Source: Pseudomonas sp. SLFW
GTDB lineage: Bacteria; Pseudomonadota; Gammaproteobacteria; Pseudomonadales; Pseudomonadaceae
NCBI RefSeq assembly: GCF_009905615.1
Contig: NZ_JAAAKW010000003.1
Location: 372,001 to 436,000 of the forward strand
Direction of reading: 5' to 3'
Length of the DNA: 64,000 nt
This document shows positions 9,273-16,868 of the stretch, one piece after another. Every line of letters begins with the position of its first letter. Position 1 is the first letter of the stretch. The notes below the pieces were generated by a model. The model did not search any database and was not told the DNA's origin. It worked only from the letters and a program-made list of their open reading frames with translations. Made by a program: the position numbers and the translations under genes.

Positions 9273-10220
9273 ATGAATCTGAGCAAGGTCGATCTCAACC
9301 TCTTTATTGTCTTTGACGCCATCTACACCGAGGCCAACCTGACCCGCGCCGGTCAGATCGTCGGCATCACCCAGCCAGCTGTGTCCAATGCCTTGGCCCG
9401 TCTTCGCGAGACCTTCAACGATCCGCTGTTCGTGCGCACCGCCCAAGGCATGGTGCCAACGCCGATGGCCCAGAACATCATTGGGCCGGTGCGTAATGCG
9501 CTGTCGCTGCTCCGGGTGTCGGTGCAGGAGAGCCGGATTTTCAACCCGCTGCAGGCGAACAAGAACTACCGCATCAGCATGACCGACCTCACGGAAGCGA
9601 TCATTCTGCCCGCGCTGTTTCAGCGGCTGCGCCGCCTTGCCCCGGCGGTCACCATCGAAAGCTTTCTGTCCAAGCGCCGGGAGACCACCAAGGAACTGGC
9701 GGCGGGTCGGCTGGATTTCGCCGTAGACGCGCCGTTGAACACCGACCCGCAGGTGCGCCACGTCAAGCTGATGGAAGACAACTACGTCTGCGCCATGCGC
9801 AAAGGGCATCCGCTGGCGAACAAAGGCTCGATAACGTTGGACGACTATCTGTCGGTGGCGCACATCCACATCTCCAGTCGCCGCAGCGGGTTGGGCTACG
9901 TCGATCTGGCGCTGGGCAAAATGGGCATCCAGCGCAAGATCGCCCTGCGGTCGCAGCATTATTTGATGGCATCACAGGTGCTGCACCAGACCGACATGGT
10001 CATGACCGTGCCAGAACGCTTCGCCCGGCGTAACGACCTGCATTTCGTTCACCTCCCGGTGAACGATGTGCCAAGCGTGGAGACCCACTTGTACTGGCAC
10101 GAAAGCACCGATCAAGACCCGGCGAACCGTTGGATGCGGGAGCAGATCATTGAGTTGTGTCAGCTGGTGATTGCGCAGGAACGCAAACTTGAGAAAGAGC
10201 TTGAGGTTGCAGTCAAGTAA
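9273..10220 (+). CDS. LysR-family transcriptional regulator
   Basis: The 315-residue protein begins LSKVDLNLFIVFDAIYTE with a winged helix-turn-helix (about 5-65; AGQIVGITQPAVSNALARLRE) of the NodD-like type, followed by a LysR substrate-binding domain. The start is set at the ATG at 9273, which gives the standard family N-terminus, rather than the in-frame codon 60 bases upstream. It is transcribed away from the acyl-CoA dehydrogenase gene. A small inverted repeat TATA-N15-TATA (9191-9213) in the shared gap could be its binding site, but this is weak. The effector is probably an acyl-CoA-related compound, by context only. Confidence 0.9.
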   Translation: MNLSKVDLNLFIVFDAIYTEANLTRAGQIVGITQPAVSNALARLRETFNDPLFVRTAQGMVPTPMAQNIIGPVRNALSLLRVSVQESRIFNPLQANKNYRISMTDLTEAIILPALFQRLRRLAPAVTIESFLSKRRETTKELAAGRLDFAVDAPLNTDPQVRHVKLMEDNYVCAMRKGHPLANKGSITLDDYLSVAHIHISSRRSGLGYVDLALGKMGIQRKIALRSQHYLMASQVLHQTDMVMTVPERFARRNDLHFVHLPVNDVPSVETHLYWHESTDQDPANRWMREQIIELCQLVIAQERKLEKELEVAVK

Positions 10221-10324
10221 CCATGAATCAATAGGTTATCCACTTAACCTCAAGTTGATCATCGGTTTGAGCTATGGAAAACACTGGCGCCGTGAACATG
10301 CACTTCACACGCATTCCACCTGGC

Positions 10325-10346
10325 ACCTTGACGTTTACGTCAAGGT
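10325..10346 (+). promoter_or_regulatory. Palindromic operator, probable LiuR site
   Basis: A perfect 10-bp inverted repeat with a 2-base centre (ACCTTGACGT-TT-ACGTCAAGGT) ends 42 bases before the liuR start codon. MerR-family LiuR regulators are known to bind sites of the TTGACGT/ACGTCAA type. Position and symmetry support autoregulation. Confidence 0.7.
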
Positions 10347-10388
10347 CGCCGTACGTTAGCCGAACGCTTCCCTCGTTCGAGCCCCGCC

Positions 10389-10772
10389 ATGAACCACCCG
10401 ACTTACAGCATTTCCGACCTCGCTCGCGAGCTGGACATCACCACCCGCACCATTCGCTTTTATGAAGAACAAGGCATGCTAAGCCCCGAACGCCGTGGGC
10501 TGGAGCGCATTTATTCAGCGAGGGACAAGGTCACGCTGAAGCTGATTTTGAGGGGCAAGCGCATCGGGTTTTCCCTGGCCGAATGCCGGGACTTGATCGG
10601 CTTATACGACCCCAGTGGCGACAATCAAAAGCAACTGACCACCATGCTGCAGAAGATCGCCGAGCGTCGCGCCCAACTCGATCAGCAGTTGCTCGACATC
10701 CAGCAGATGCAGCTGGAACTGGACACCGCCGAAGAGCGCTGCAAAGAAGCGCTGAAAAATAACGTTCAATAA
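10389..10772 (+). CDS. liuR: LiuR-like MerR-family regulator of branched-chain acyl-CoA catabolism
   Basis: The 127-residue protein has a MerR helix-turn-helix at the N-terminus (YSISDLARELDITTRTIRFYEEQGML, about 6-31), the second wing (RIYSARDKVTLKLILRGKRIGFSL), and a C-terminal coiled coil (about 80-120) for dimerisation. It has no metal-binding cysteine pair. LiuR of Pseudomonas controls leucine/isovalerate degradation. Here it precedes liuE by 49 bases on the same strand and has a matching palindrome upstream. CA-rich motifs of the Hfq/Crc type (AAAAATAA and AATAACAA) cover its last codons and the start of the gap to liuE. Confidence 0.85.
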   Translation: MNHPTYSISDLARELDITTRTIRFYEEQGMLSPERRGLERIYSARDKVTLKLILRGKRIGFSLAECRDLIGLYDPSGDNQKQLTTMLQKIAERRAQLDQQLLDIQQMQLELDTAEERCKEALKNNVQ

Positions 10773-10821
10773 CAAATGAATAGCGCATAAACCTGATGCT
10801 GACAGTGAGGATGAATTTGCC

Positions 10822-11721
10822 ATGTCGCTGCCCCAACGCGTACGTCTGGTCGAAGTCGGCCCCCGTGACGGCCTGCAAAACGAGGCGCGCCCCATCGACG
10901 TTGCCGACAAGATCCGGCTGGTGGACGATCTTTCCGACGCCGGGCTTGGCTATATAGAAGTCGGCAGTTTCGTGTCGCCCAAGTGGGTGCCACAAATGGC
11001 GGGATCGGCGGAAGTGTTCGCGGGCATCCAGCGCAAGGACGACGTGACCTACGCCGCCCTCGCCCCCAACTTTCGCGGTTTCGAGGACGCGCTGGCGGCG
11101 GGTGTCAAGGAAGTCGCGGTGTTCGCGGCGGCTTCCGAGGCCTTCTCGCAGCGCAACATCAACTGCTCGATCAGCGAAAGCCTCGACCGTTTCCTGCCGA
11201 TCATGGAAGCAGCGCGATTGCACGGTATTCGCGTGCGGGGCTATGTGTCCTGTGTGCTGGGCTGCCCATACGAAGGCACCGTGCCGCCGAAACAGGTGGC
11301 GGCAGTGGCCAACGAACTGTTCGGCATGGGCTGTTACGAAGTGTCACTGGGCGACACCATCGGCACCGGTACACCCGGCGCGACCCGCGAATTGATCGAC
11401 GCCGTCGCCGCCAACATCCCTCGCGGCAAACTGGCCGGACATTTCCATGACACCTACGGGCAGGCGCTGGCGAATATCTACGCCAGCCTGTTGGAGGGGA
11501 TTCAGGTGTTCGACAGCTCGGTGGCGGGCCTGGGCGGCTGCCCTTACGCCAAATGGGCCACGGGCAATGTGGCGACGGAAGACGTGGTGTACATGCTCAA
11601 CGGGCTGGGCATCGACACAGGTATCAACCTCGACAAACTGATTGCAGCCGGTCAGCGCATCAGTGACGTGCTGGGCAAGGCGAACGGCTCTCGGGTGGCG
11701 AGGGCACGTTTGTCGGCCTGA
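10822..11721 (+). CDS. liuE: Hydroxymethylglutaryl-CoA lyase
   Basis: The 299-residue HMGL-like TIM-barrel enzyme splits HMG-CoA into acetoacetate and acetyl-CoA, the last step of leucine breakdown. Seen are the N-terminal LVEVGPRDGLQNE (catalytic Arg/Asp), the metal-binding HFHDTYGQAL, and the signature loop VAGLGGCPYAKWATGN with the active-site cysteine. The start is ATG at 10822. It is the only liu catabolic gene beside liuR: liuABCD (isovaleryl-CoA dehydrogenase, methylcrotonyl-CoA carboxylase, methylglutaconyl-CoA hydratase) are not next to it. A Crc-type RNA gene follows directly. Confidence 0.95.
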   Translation: MSLPQRVRLVEVGPRDGLQNEARPIDVADKIRLVDDLSDAGLGYIEVGSFVSPKWVPQMAGSAEVFAGIQRKDDVTYAALAPNFRGFEDALAAGVKEVAVFAAASEAFSQRNINCSISESLDRFLPIMEAARLHGIRVRGYVSCVLGCPYEGTVPPKQVAAVANELFGMGCYEVSLGDTIGTGTPGATRELIDAVAANIPRGKLAGHFHDTYGQALANIYASLLEGIQVFDSSVAGLGGCPYAKWATGNVATEDVVYMLNGLGIDTGINLDKLIAAGQRISDVLGKANGSRVARARLSA

Positions 11722-11742
11722 TGTGCGACAAGTTGTCACACA

Positions 11743-11785
11743 GTGTTACCCTGACCGGCATTGAAGCGATGGAAACGGGTAACAC
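11743..11785 (+). promoter_or_regulatory. Inverted half-sites upstream of the RpoN promoter, candidate CbrB activator site
   Basis: GTGTTACC (11743-11750) and GGTAACAC (11778-11785) are perfect inverted copies, centred about 115 bases upstream of the -24 element. That is a usual distance for an RpoN activator. CbrB is known to activate crc-type RNA genes. The assignment to CbrB is inference from position and the GTTAC core. Confidence 0.5.
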
Positions 11786-11877
11786 GGAAACACCCGGTGA
11801 TGATTTCAGCGTGAAGCTAAATTTGGGGTTTTTCTGAAGGCCACGGTTTCCGGGCTTTTCAAAGCATTGACGAAACT

Positions 11878-11893
11878 TGGCATGGCTTCTGCT
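11878..11893 (+). promoter_or_regulatory. RpoN (sigma-54) promoter of the Crc-type small RNA
   Basis: TGGCATG-GCTT-CTGCT matches the -24/-12 consensus TGGCACG-N4-TTGCW, with the invariant GG and GC ten bases apart. Transcription would start near 11904, just before the first CA-rich motif. Confidence 0.75.
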
Positions 11894-11903
11894 ATGTCTT
11901 ACG

Positions 11904-12265
11904 TACAACAAAAATAAAAAATCGCAGTAACCCAATAAAAACAAGACGTATCGGCTCTGACATAACAAGAACAAGACGGAAGAGACGCAGCTAACTGATT
12001 TTTTTGGAGTGGATCGCTTTGTGAGGCTCAGGCCTCTCGACCGGGCAGAGAACAATAAAACTACCCTCAGGTAGCTACCGCACGGGTTGAATCGCAAGAT
12101 CGGAGCTACATCAGCGCTCAAAAAAATACGTTTGCTCTTGGCCCCGGATGGGGGTCGCTCAAAACCAAAAAGGTATGGCTGCCAAAAACAACAACAGGCC
12201 ACCTAAAAACAAAAAAGAGCATGCAACTGAAACACCTTGAAGGGGAGCCTCGGCTCCCCTTCGTG
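11904..12265 (+). ncRNA. crcY: Crc-family small RNA (CrcY/CrcZ/CrcX type), Hfq/Crc decoy
   Basis: A gene-free interval holds an RNA of about 360 bases behind an RpoN promoter. It carries at least six A-rich Hfq/Crc motifs of the AAnAAnAA type: at 11907, 11934, 11964, 12051, 12184 and 12205, plus an A-run at 12120. It ends at a GGGGAGCC/GGCTCCCC hairpin. Known Crc RNAs of Pseudomonas have this layout, sequester the Hfq/Crc complex and so relieve catabolite repression under CbrAB control. From memory, P. putida crcY lies beside an HMG-CoA lyase gene, as here, so CrcY is the best name; CrcX remains possible. Ends are estimates. A reverse-strand open frame over this interval shows no protein-like features. 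Confidence 0.82.
12240..12261 (+). terminator. Terminator hairpin of the Crc-type RNA
   Basis: A perfect 10-bp stem (AAGGGGAGCC/GGCTCCCCTT) with a 2-base loop closes the RNA gene. Only two U residues follow, so release may need help. A second stem (GTCTGGCGT/ACGCCAGAC) lies just downstream and would serve the convergent cupin gene. Confidence 0.6.
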
Positions 12266-12301
12266 CTGTCTGGCGTTTGGAAACCTCACGCCAGACGCTC
12301 C

Positions 12302-12850
12302 TTAAAAATTAGCTGGCGTGTTCGCGCTGATGATTTCCGCCTCATCCTGCCCGACGTTGCGAAAGCTGTGCGGCAGCGTGGTCGGGAAGTAATACCCATC
12401 ACCGGCGTTGAGAATGCTGATCTGCCCGTCCACCGTCAGCTCGATGGTGCCTCGGGTAACCAGACCGCACTCCTCGCCCTGGGCATGCACGATTGGTTCA
12501 TCGCCCGAGCCTGCACCCGGCGCGTATTGCTCACGGAGCATGCGCATCTGGCGGCTGGGCACCGAAGCGCCGATCAGCAACAGGCGCAATCCGTCGCGAC
12601 CGAGATCCGGCTGTTCTCCGGCGCGGAAGACGTAGCGTTGTTCTTGAGGCGGCTGATCGAAGGAGAAAAAATCCGCCAGGGTCATGGGAAACCCCTCCAG
12701 CAGTTTTTTCAACGAACTGACCGAGGGGCTGACGCGATTCAACTCAATCAAGGAGATCGTGCCATTGGCGACTCCGCTGCGTCTGGCCAGCTCACGCTGG
12801 GACATTTTGTAGCTTTCCCGCACTAACTTCAGTCGTGACCCCGTATCCAT
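12302..12850 (-). CDS. XRE-type regulator with C-terminal cupin domain (PuuR-like)
   Basis: The 182-residue protein has an N-terminal HTH_3 domain (about 5-60; YKMSQRELARRSGVANGTISLIE) and a cupin_2 barrel in the C-terminal half (about 105-175; HAQGEECGLVTRGTIELTVDG and LPHSFRNVG). This architecture occurs in PuuR and related repressors of polyamine and amino-acid catabolism. The start is the ATG at 12850, which leaves a normal HTH N-terminus; an in-frame start 54 bases upstream is less likely. It stands alone, convergent to the Crc-type RNA, and its target genes are not evident. Confidence 0.88.
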   Translation of the reverse strand: MDTGSRLKLVRESYKMSQRELARRSGVANGTISLIELNRVSPSVSSLKKLLEGFPMTLADFFSFDQPPQEQRYVFRAGEQPDLGRDGLRLLLIGASVPSRQMRMLREQYAPGAGSGDEPIVHAQGEECGLVTRGTIELTVDGQISILNAGDGYYFPTTLPHSFRNVGQDEAEIISANTPANF

Positions 12851-12999
12851 GACAGCCCTTGGTTGATTCTGAGGGTATCGGGGGAAGTGCCTGTTTTCAC
12901 ACACGAAGCGTGGGCCGTTCCCCGGTTTGAGTGGGGCTGATTAGAACACGATTAAGCGCCCTGACCTAGACGGCCACGCGACATATGAACGCGACGGTT

Positions 13000-13980
13000 T
13001 TAGCTGGGTTGGGGTGGGTATTCCGCGATGAACTGCCCGATGACATCGGCGAAATCGTGGTCGGCGGTAAACCCGAGTTTTTTCGCATACGTTGCGGTGA
13101 ATGACCCCGGCCAGGAGCCGACGATTTTCTCGATCGCCGGGTTGCGTTCCAGCCGAATCCGGTGGGCGACCTCGTCCCCCGCCGTTCGCCGCAGCGCGTC
13201 AATCATGTCTGCCACCGTGATCGATAAGCCCGGCATGTTGATCACCCGCCCCGACTGCAATTGCTCCGCCGACAGCTCATGGCCGTGAATCAGGTTGGCG
13301 ATGGCCTGCGCCGGTGACATCAGCCACAGGCGCGTCTCCATCGGCACCGGGCACACGCTTTCCTGCCCGTTGAGCGGCTCACGGATGATGCCACTGGCGA
13401 AGCTCGATGCCGCAAGGTTGGGTTTGCCGGGGCGCACGACGATGGTCGGCATGCGCAAGCTGCGGCCATCGACGAAACCCCGACGGCTGTAATCAGCGAG
13501 CAGCAAATCGTTCATCGCCTTTTGTGTGCCGTAGGAGCTTTGCGGCGCCCAGACTTGATGGTCCTCCACCTGAGCAGGAAGTTGTCCGCCGAACACTGCC
13601 ACGGAACTGGTCATCACCCATTTCGGGCAAGTGCCGAGGCTGCGAATCCGTTCCAGCAGCTGTTGCGTCGCGGTGAAGTTGATGCGCATCCCCAGCTCGA
13701 AGTCCTGTTCGGCCTGACTCGACACCACGGCTGCGAGGTGGAAAACGCTGTCGGTTTCGGCGCTCACCAGCCCTTCCAGCACGTTGGAGTCGGCGATGTC
13801 ACCGCAGACCACCTCGACCCTAGGGTCGTCCAGACCGGTCAGCGGCACCACGTCGAAAGCCACGATTTTCGAGAAAGCCTGCCTGGCCCCTTGTCGATCG
13901 GTCAACGCGCCGCGCTGCAAGAGGGCTTCGATCAGGCGACGGCCGAGAAAGCCGGCCGCACCGGTCACGAGAATATTCAT
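13000..13980 (-). CDS. denD: NAD-dependent dehydrogenase of the extended SDR family, D-erythronate dehydrogenase-like
   Basis: The 326-residue extended short-chain dehydrogenase has the Rossmann motif TGAAGFLGRRL (about 6-16) and catalytic Ser with YxxxK (SSYGTQK, about 150). The C-terminal part resembles DenD, which oxidises D-erythronate to 2-keto-D-erythronate. It is 16 bases downstream of an MFS sugar-acid transporter gene and shares an operon with it. The kinase, decarboxylase and isomerase partners of the known erythronate/threonate pathway are not in the neighbourhood, so the true substrate may be another sugar acid. The function call is moderate and the family is certain. Confidence 0.75.
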   Translation of the reverse strand: MNILVTGAAGFLGRRLIEALLQRGALTDRQGARQAFSKIVAFDVVPLTGLDDPRVEVVCGDIADSNVLEGLVSAETDSVFHLAAVVSSQAEQDFELGMRINFTATQQLLERIRSLGTCPKWVMTSSVAVFGGQLPAQVEDHQVWAPQSSYGTQKAMNDLLLADYSRRGFVDGRSLRMPTIVVRPGKPNLAASSFASGIIREPLNGQESVCPVPMETRLWLMSPAQAIANLIHGHELSAEQLQSGRVINMPGLSITVADMIDALRRTAGDEVAHRIRLERNPAIEKIVGSWPGSFTATYAKKLGFTADHDFADVIGQFIAEYPPQPS

Positions 13981-13996
13981 GGGTCACTCCTGTTGC

Positions 13997-15310
13997 TCAA
14001 CGGTTAACGAGTTTTGCGGGAATCCGGAAGATCAACACCGAGCTGAGGATCAGTGCACCCGCCATCACGTACAGGCCGATGGTGGTGCTTTGGGTCATGT
14101 CCTTGAGGAAGCCGATCAGATACGGCGAAACGAACCCTGCAAGGTTGCCGCACGAGTTGATCAGCGCAATCCCCGCAGCGGCCGCCGTGCCCCCGAGGAA
14201 CGCCGTCGGCAGGCTCCAGAACAGTGGCAAGGTGCTAAGGGCGCCCATGGCGGCGAGGGTCAGGCCGATCATCGACATCGTGAAACTGCTGCTCCAGGTC
14301 GCCGCGATGACCAAACCGATGGCGCCGACGATGGCCGTCAGTGCGAGATGCCAGCGGCGCTCACGCACCCGGTCCGCGTGGCGCGACACCAGCAACATGG
14401 TCGCGACGGCCGCACCGTACGGAATCGCGGTCAACAGGCCGATGTGCAGCACGTCGGTCACCCCGGCCTGACGGACCAGCGTCGGCAGCCAGAAACCGAC
14501 GGTGTAAAAGCCCGCGATCATGCAGAAATAGATCGCGGTCAGCAGCCAGATGCGCGGCTGGCGGAACACGTCGCGCACGCTGTGGGCTTCGTGGGAGTGG
14601 CTTTCGGCGTCGATGCGCGATTGCAGCAGGGTTTTCTGTTCCTGAGTCAGCCAGCCCGCGTGGGAGATGCGATCACTGAGGCAAAAGATCACCAGAATAC
14701 CGATGGCCACCGACGGCAGACCCTCGATGAAGAACAGCCACTTCCATCCTGCCCAACCGTGAGCACCGTCGAACACCGCCATGATCCAGCCGGACAGCGG
14801 CGCACCCACCAGGCCCGACAGCGGCACGGCGCTGGCGAACAACGCGAACATCTTCCCGCGACGGTGGGTCGGGAACCAGTACGACAGATAAAGGATGACG
14901 CCCGGGTAGAAGCCGGCCTCGGCCAGCCCCAGCAGGAAACGCATGATGTAGAACGACATCGGCGTGGTCACGAAGGCCATGCAGGACGAGATCACGCCCC
15001 AGCTGATCATGATCCGCGCAATCCACAGCCGGGCGCCGACCCTGTGCAAGATCAGGTTGCTGGGGATTTCAACCAGGAAGTACGCGATGAAAAAGATGCC
15101 CGCGCCGAGGCCGTACACCGCTTCGGAGAAATGCAGGTCATCGGACATTTGCAGTTTGGCAAAACCGACATTGACCCGATCGAGGTAGGCCACCAGGTAA
15201 CACAACAGCAGGAGCGGCAGAATGCGCCACGCCGCCTTGCGGTAAGCCGCGTCTTCGGAGGCATCGGCGGCGGGCGTGCCGATGGCGCCTTGCGTCAAGG
15301 ATTCACTCAT
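13997..15310 (-). CDS. MFS transporter of the anion:cation symporter family (sugar acid/aromatic acid type)
   Basis: The 437-residue protein has about 12 membrane segments. The motif YLDRVNVGFAKLQM after the first helix and HRVGARLWIARIMISWG before the fourth are typical of the ACS family (glucarate, tartrate, phthalate carriers). The start at ATG 15310 leaves a short cytoplasmic N-terminus; a longer frame to 15394 has no good start. A CA-rich Hfq/Crc-type motif lies 15 bases upstream of the ATG. The neighbouring dehydrogenase suggests a polyhydroxy acid substrate. It is divergent from a GntR regulator. Confidence 0.9.
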   Translation of the reverse strand: MSESLTQGAIGTPAADASEDAAYRKAAWRILPLLLLCYLVAYLDRVNVGFAKLQMSDDLHFSEAVYGLGAGIFFIAYFLVEIPSNLILHRVGARLWIARIMISWGVISSCMAFVTTPMSFYIMRFLLGLAEAGFYPGVILYLSYWFPTHRRGKMFALFASAVPLSGLVGAPLSGWIMAVFDGAHGWAGWKWLFFIEGLPSVAIGILVIFCLSDRISHAGWLTQEQKTLLQSRIDAESHSHEAHSVRDVFRQPRIWLLTAIYFCMIAGFYTVGFWLPTLVRQAGVTDVLHIGLLTAIPYGAAVATMLLVSRHADRVRERRWHLALTAIVGAIGLVIAATWSSSFTMSMIGLTLAAMGALSTLPLFWSLPTAFLGGTAAAAGIALINSCGNLAGFVSPYLIGFLKDMTQSTTIGLYVMAGALILSSVLIFRIPAKLVNR

Positions 15311-15324
15311 TTCTTTCCCATCCC

Positions 15325-15333
15325 TTTGTTTTT
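15325..15333 (-). promoter_or_regulatory. CA-rich Hfq/Crc-type motif before the MFS start codon
   Basis: On the coding strand AAAAACAAA fits the AAnAAnAA Hfq/Crc recognition pattern and lies immediately upstream of the ribosome-binding region of the transporter mRNA. That is the usual place for catabolite repression by Hfq/Crc. Confidence 0.45.
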
Positions 15334-15384
15334 GTAGTGGGCGATTGTTGGGGGCAGAACAGCGTGCGACATAACAATTAACAT

Positions 15385-15401
15385 AATACGTCATACGAAT
15401 T
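15385..15401. promoter_or_regulatory. Imperfect palindrome, candidate GntR operator
   Basis: AATaCGTcAtACGaATT pairs at six of eight positions around a central A. It lies in the only A/T-rich stretch of the gap between the MFS gene and the divergent FadR-type regulator. Confidence 0.45.
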
Positions 15402-15473
15402 CAACACGCTTCCTGCACGGGACGTGGCGCCGGAAATGCAGTAACGTTCATTCATTTGAAACATGAGATTTCC

Positions 15474-16250
15474 ATGTCCGCCTCCGACCTGACCCCGCGC
15501 CCGAATGCACCTTCCAGCCTGAAAGACGCCTCCAAAGGCACACTGGCGGATCAGGTGACGGCCGCACTCAAAGCGCATATCGCCAACGGCGAAGCCCTTC
15601 CCGGCACGCGCCTGCCCACGGAGCCTGTGCTGTGCGAGCGCTATGGGGTGAGCCGCACGGTGGTGCGAGAAGCGATTTCCCGGCTTAAGTCGGCGGGTCT
15701 GGTGGAAGTGCGTCAGGGCAGCGGGACCGTGGTCTGCGAAGGTGCGCACATCAAGGCGTTCACCATCGACGTGGACGTCGGCGGCTCCATCGAAGCGGTG
15801 CTGCGCGTCACGGAATTACGCCGGGGCATTGAGGGCGAAGCGGCCGCCCTCGCCGCCCAGCGCCACACCCGTCACCAACTGGAGACCATCGAGCGTGCGC
15901 TGAAAGCCATTGATACCGCCGAACACGAAGGCCATGACGGCGTCGAGGAAGACCTGGCGTATCACCTGTCGATTTCCCACGCCACGGGCAATCCGCTTTA
16001 CCCGTCTTTGCACGAATTCATCGCCCAGTTTGTGAAAGAGGCCATCCGCATCACCCGCTCCAATGAAGAGCGCCGTCAGGAAATGGCCAGCACCGTGCGC
16101 GTCGAACATGTCGCCATTTACGACGCCATCGCCGCCCGCGATCCGGAAGCTGCCCGCCAGGCCGCCCTCACCCACATCAACAACGCTGTCGAGCGACTGA
16201 AGAGTGCCGACCCGTCCTTTTGGCAGAATCCCGAGCACATAAATCCTTGA
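15474..16250 (+). CDS. GntR-family regulator, FadR/FCD subgroup
   Basis: The 258-residue protein has an N-terminal winged helix (about 25-95; ADQVTAALKAHI, RLPTEPVLCERYGVSRTVVREAISRLKSAGLVEVRQGSG) and a C-terminal all-helical FCD effector domain (about 110-240). The conserved metal-binding His residues lie in DLAYHLSISHATGN and the late TVRVEHVAIYDAI. The ATG at 15474 is preferred to a TTG 18 bases upstream. FCD proteins usually repress the adjacent catabolic operon and release it on binding a carboxylic acid. The divergent denD-like/MFS pair is the likely target. Confidence 0.9.
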   Translation: MSASDLTPRPNAPSSLKDASKGTLADQVTAALKAHIANGEALPGTRLPTEPVLCERYGVSRTVVREAISRLKSAGLVEVRQGSGTVVCEGAHIKAFTIDVDVGGSIEAVLRVTELRRGIEGEAAALAAQRHTRHQLETIERALKAIDTAEHEGHDGVEEDLAYHLSISHATGNPLYPSLHEFIAQFVKEAIRITRSNEERRQEMASTVRVEHVAIYDAIAARDPEAARQAALTHINNAVERLKSADPSFWQNPEHINP

Positions 16251-16382
16251 AGCGCATGGCAGTCGCCCGCAAGACTTGACCGTTCGTCGTGATTTTATAA
16301 ATAGGAATCAGTCATAAAACCGTTTTCACGAAATGTTCACGTTGCAAGGTCCAGTCTGCACTTACTCCTTTTGATCCTCTTT

Positions 16383-16410
16383 AAGCCCGTCTTCCCCAGC
16401 GGGCTTTTTT
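16383..16410 (+). terminator. Intrinsic terminator
   Basis: A 7-bp stem (AAGCCCG/CGGGCTT) is followed by a T-run. It lies about 130 bases after the GntR stop and upstream of the next + strand gene. Confidence 0.7.
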
Positions 16411-16512
16411 CTGCCCGGGATTTGAGCAGCGTGCTCATGCAACACCCCGCAAATTCCTCGAACTCGTCTTGCGCGCTGTCCTCCAACGTTCAAGCCCCCT
16501 GAGGATACTGAC

Positions 16513-16743
16513 ATGAGTAACGACGACCGCAACGCCTCCACCCGTCCCACCAACGCCCCACCTACCGATGCGTCCGGCAAGCCCGTGAACGTGGTCGAGC
16601 GGGATCTCGAAGACCGCGACGACGACACCCGCGCCGTGGACGAAGTCATCACTCCGACATCGATTCGCACCAAGGAACAGGAAGCCGAAGAGCTGAAACG
16701 CAAGTCCGACGCCATTGAACGCAAGGTCGCCGACGGCAACTGA
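16513..16743 (+). CDS. Small hydrophilic protein of unknown function
   Basis: This is a 76-residue, strongly charged protein with no hydrophobic segment, rich in Asp, Arg, Thr and Pro (for example [19 protein letters not shown]), with a predicted helix near the C-terminus ([19 protein letters not shown]). A good ribosome-binding site (GAGGA) lies nine bases before the ATG. The composition suggests an intrinsically disordered, possibly stress-related protein. I recognise no family. It lies between a terminator and aer. Confidence 0.75.
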   Translation: MSNDDRNASTRPTNAPPTDASGKPVNVVERDLEDRDDDTRAVDEVITPTSIRTKEQEAEELKRKSDAIERKVADGN

Positions 16744-16868
16744 CCGGCGCTTGCATTGCCCGGTTTCTGGGAACGGATTCCCATTGCCGGGCACCGTTCG
16801 TCGGCGTCGGCAATGTTGTGCTACACCTACTGGCAAGCACTTCAGCACTGTCAGGGATGAGTCGGTCT

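Noticed and set aside
11660..12202. A 180-codon reverse-strand frame over the crc RNA interval
   Set aside because: It overlaps the end of liuE and the RNA gene, has no ribosome-binding site and no family-like sequence.
13784..15337. A 517-codon open frame on the + strand
   Set aside because: It is antisense to the MFS transporter and denD-like genes, with the composition of a shadow frame.
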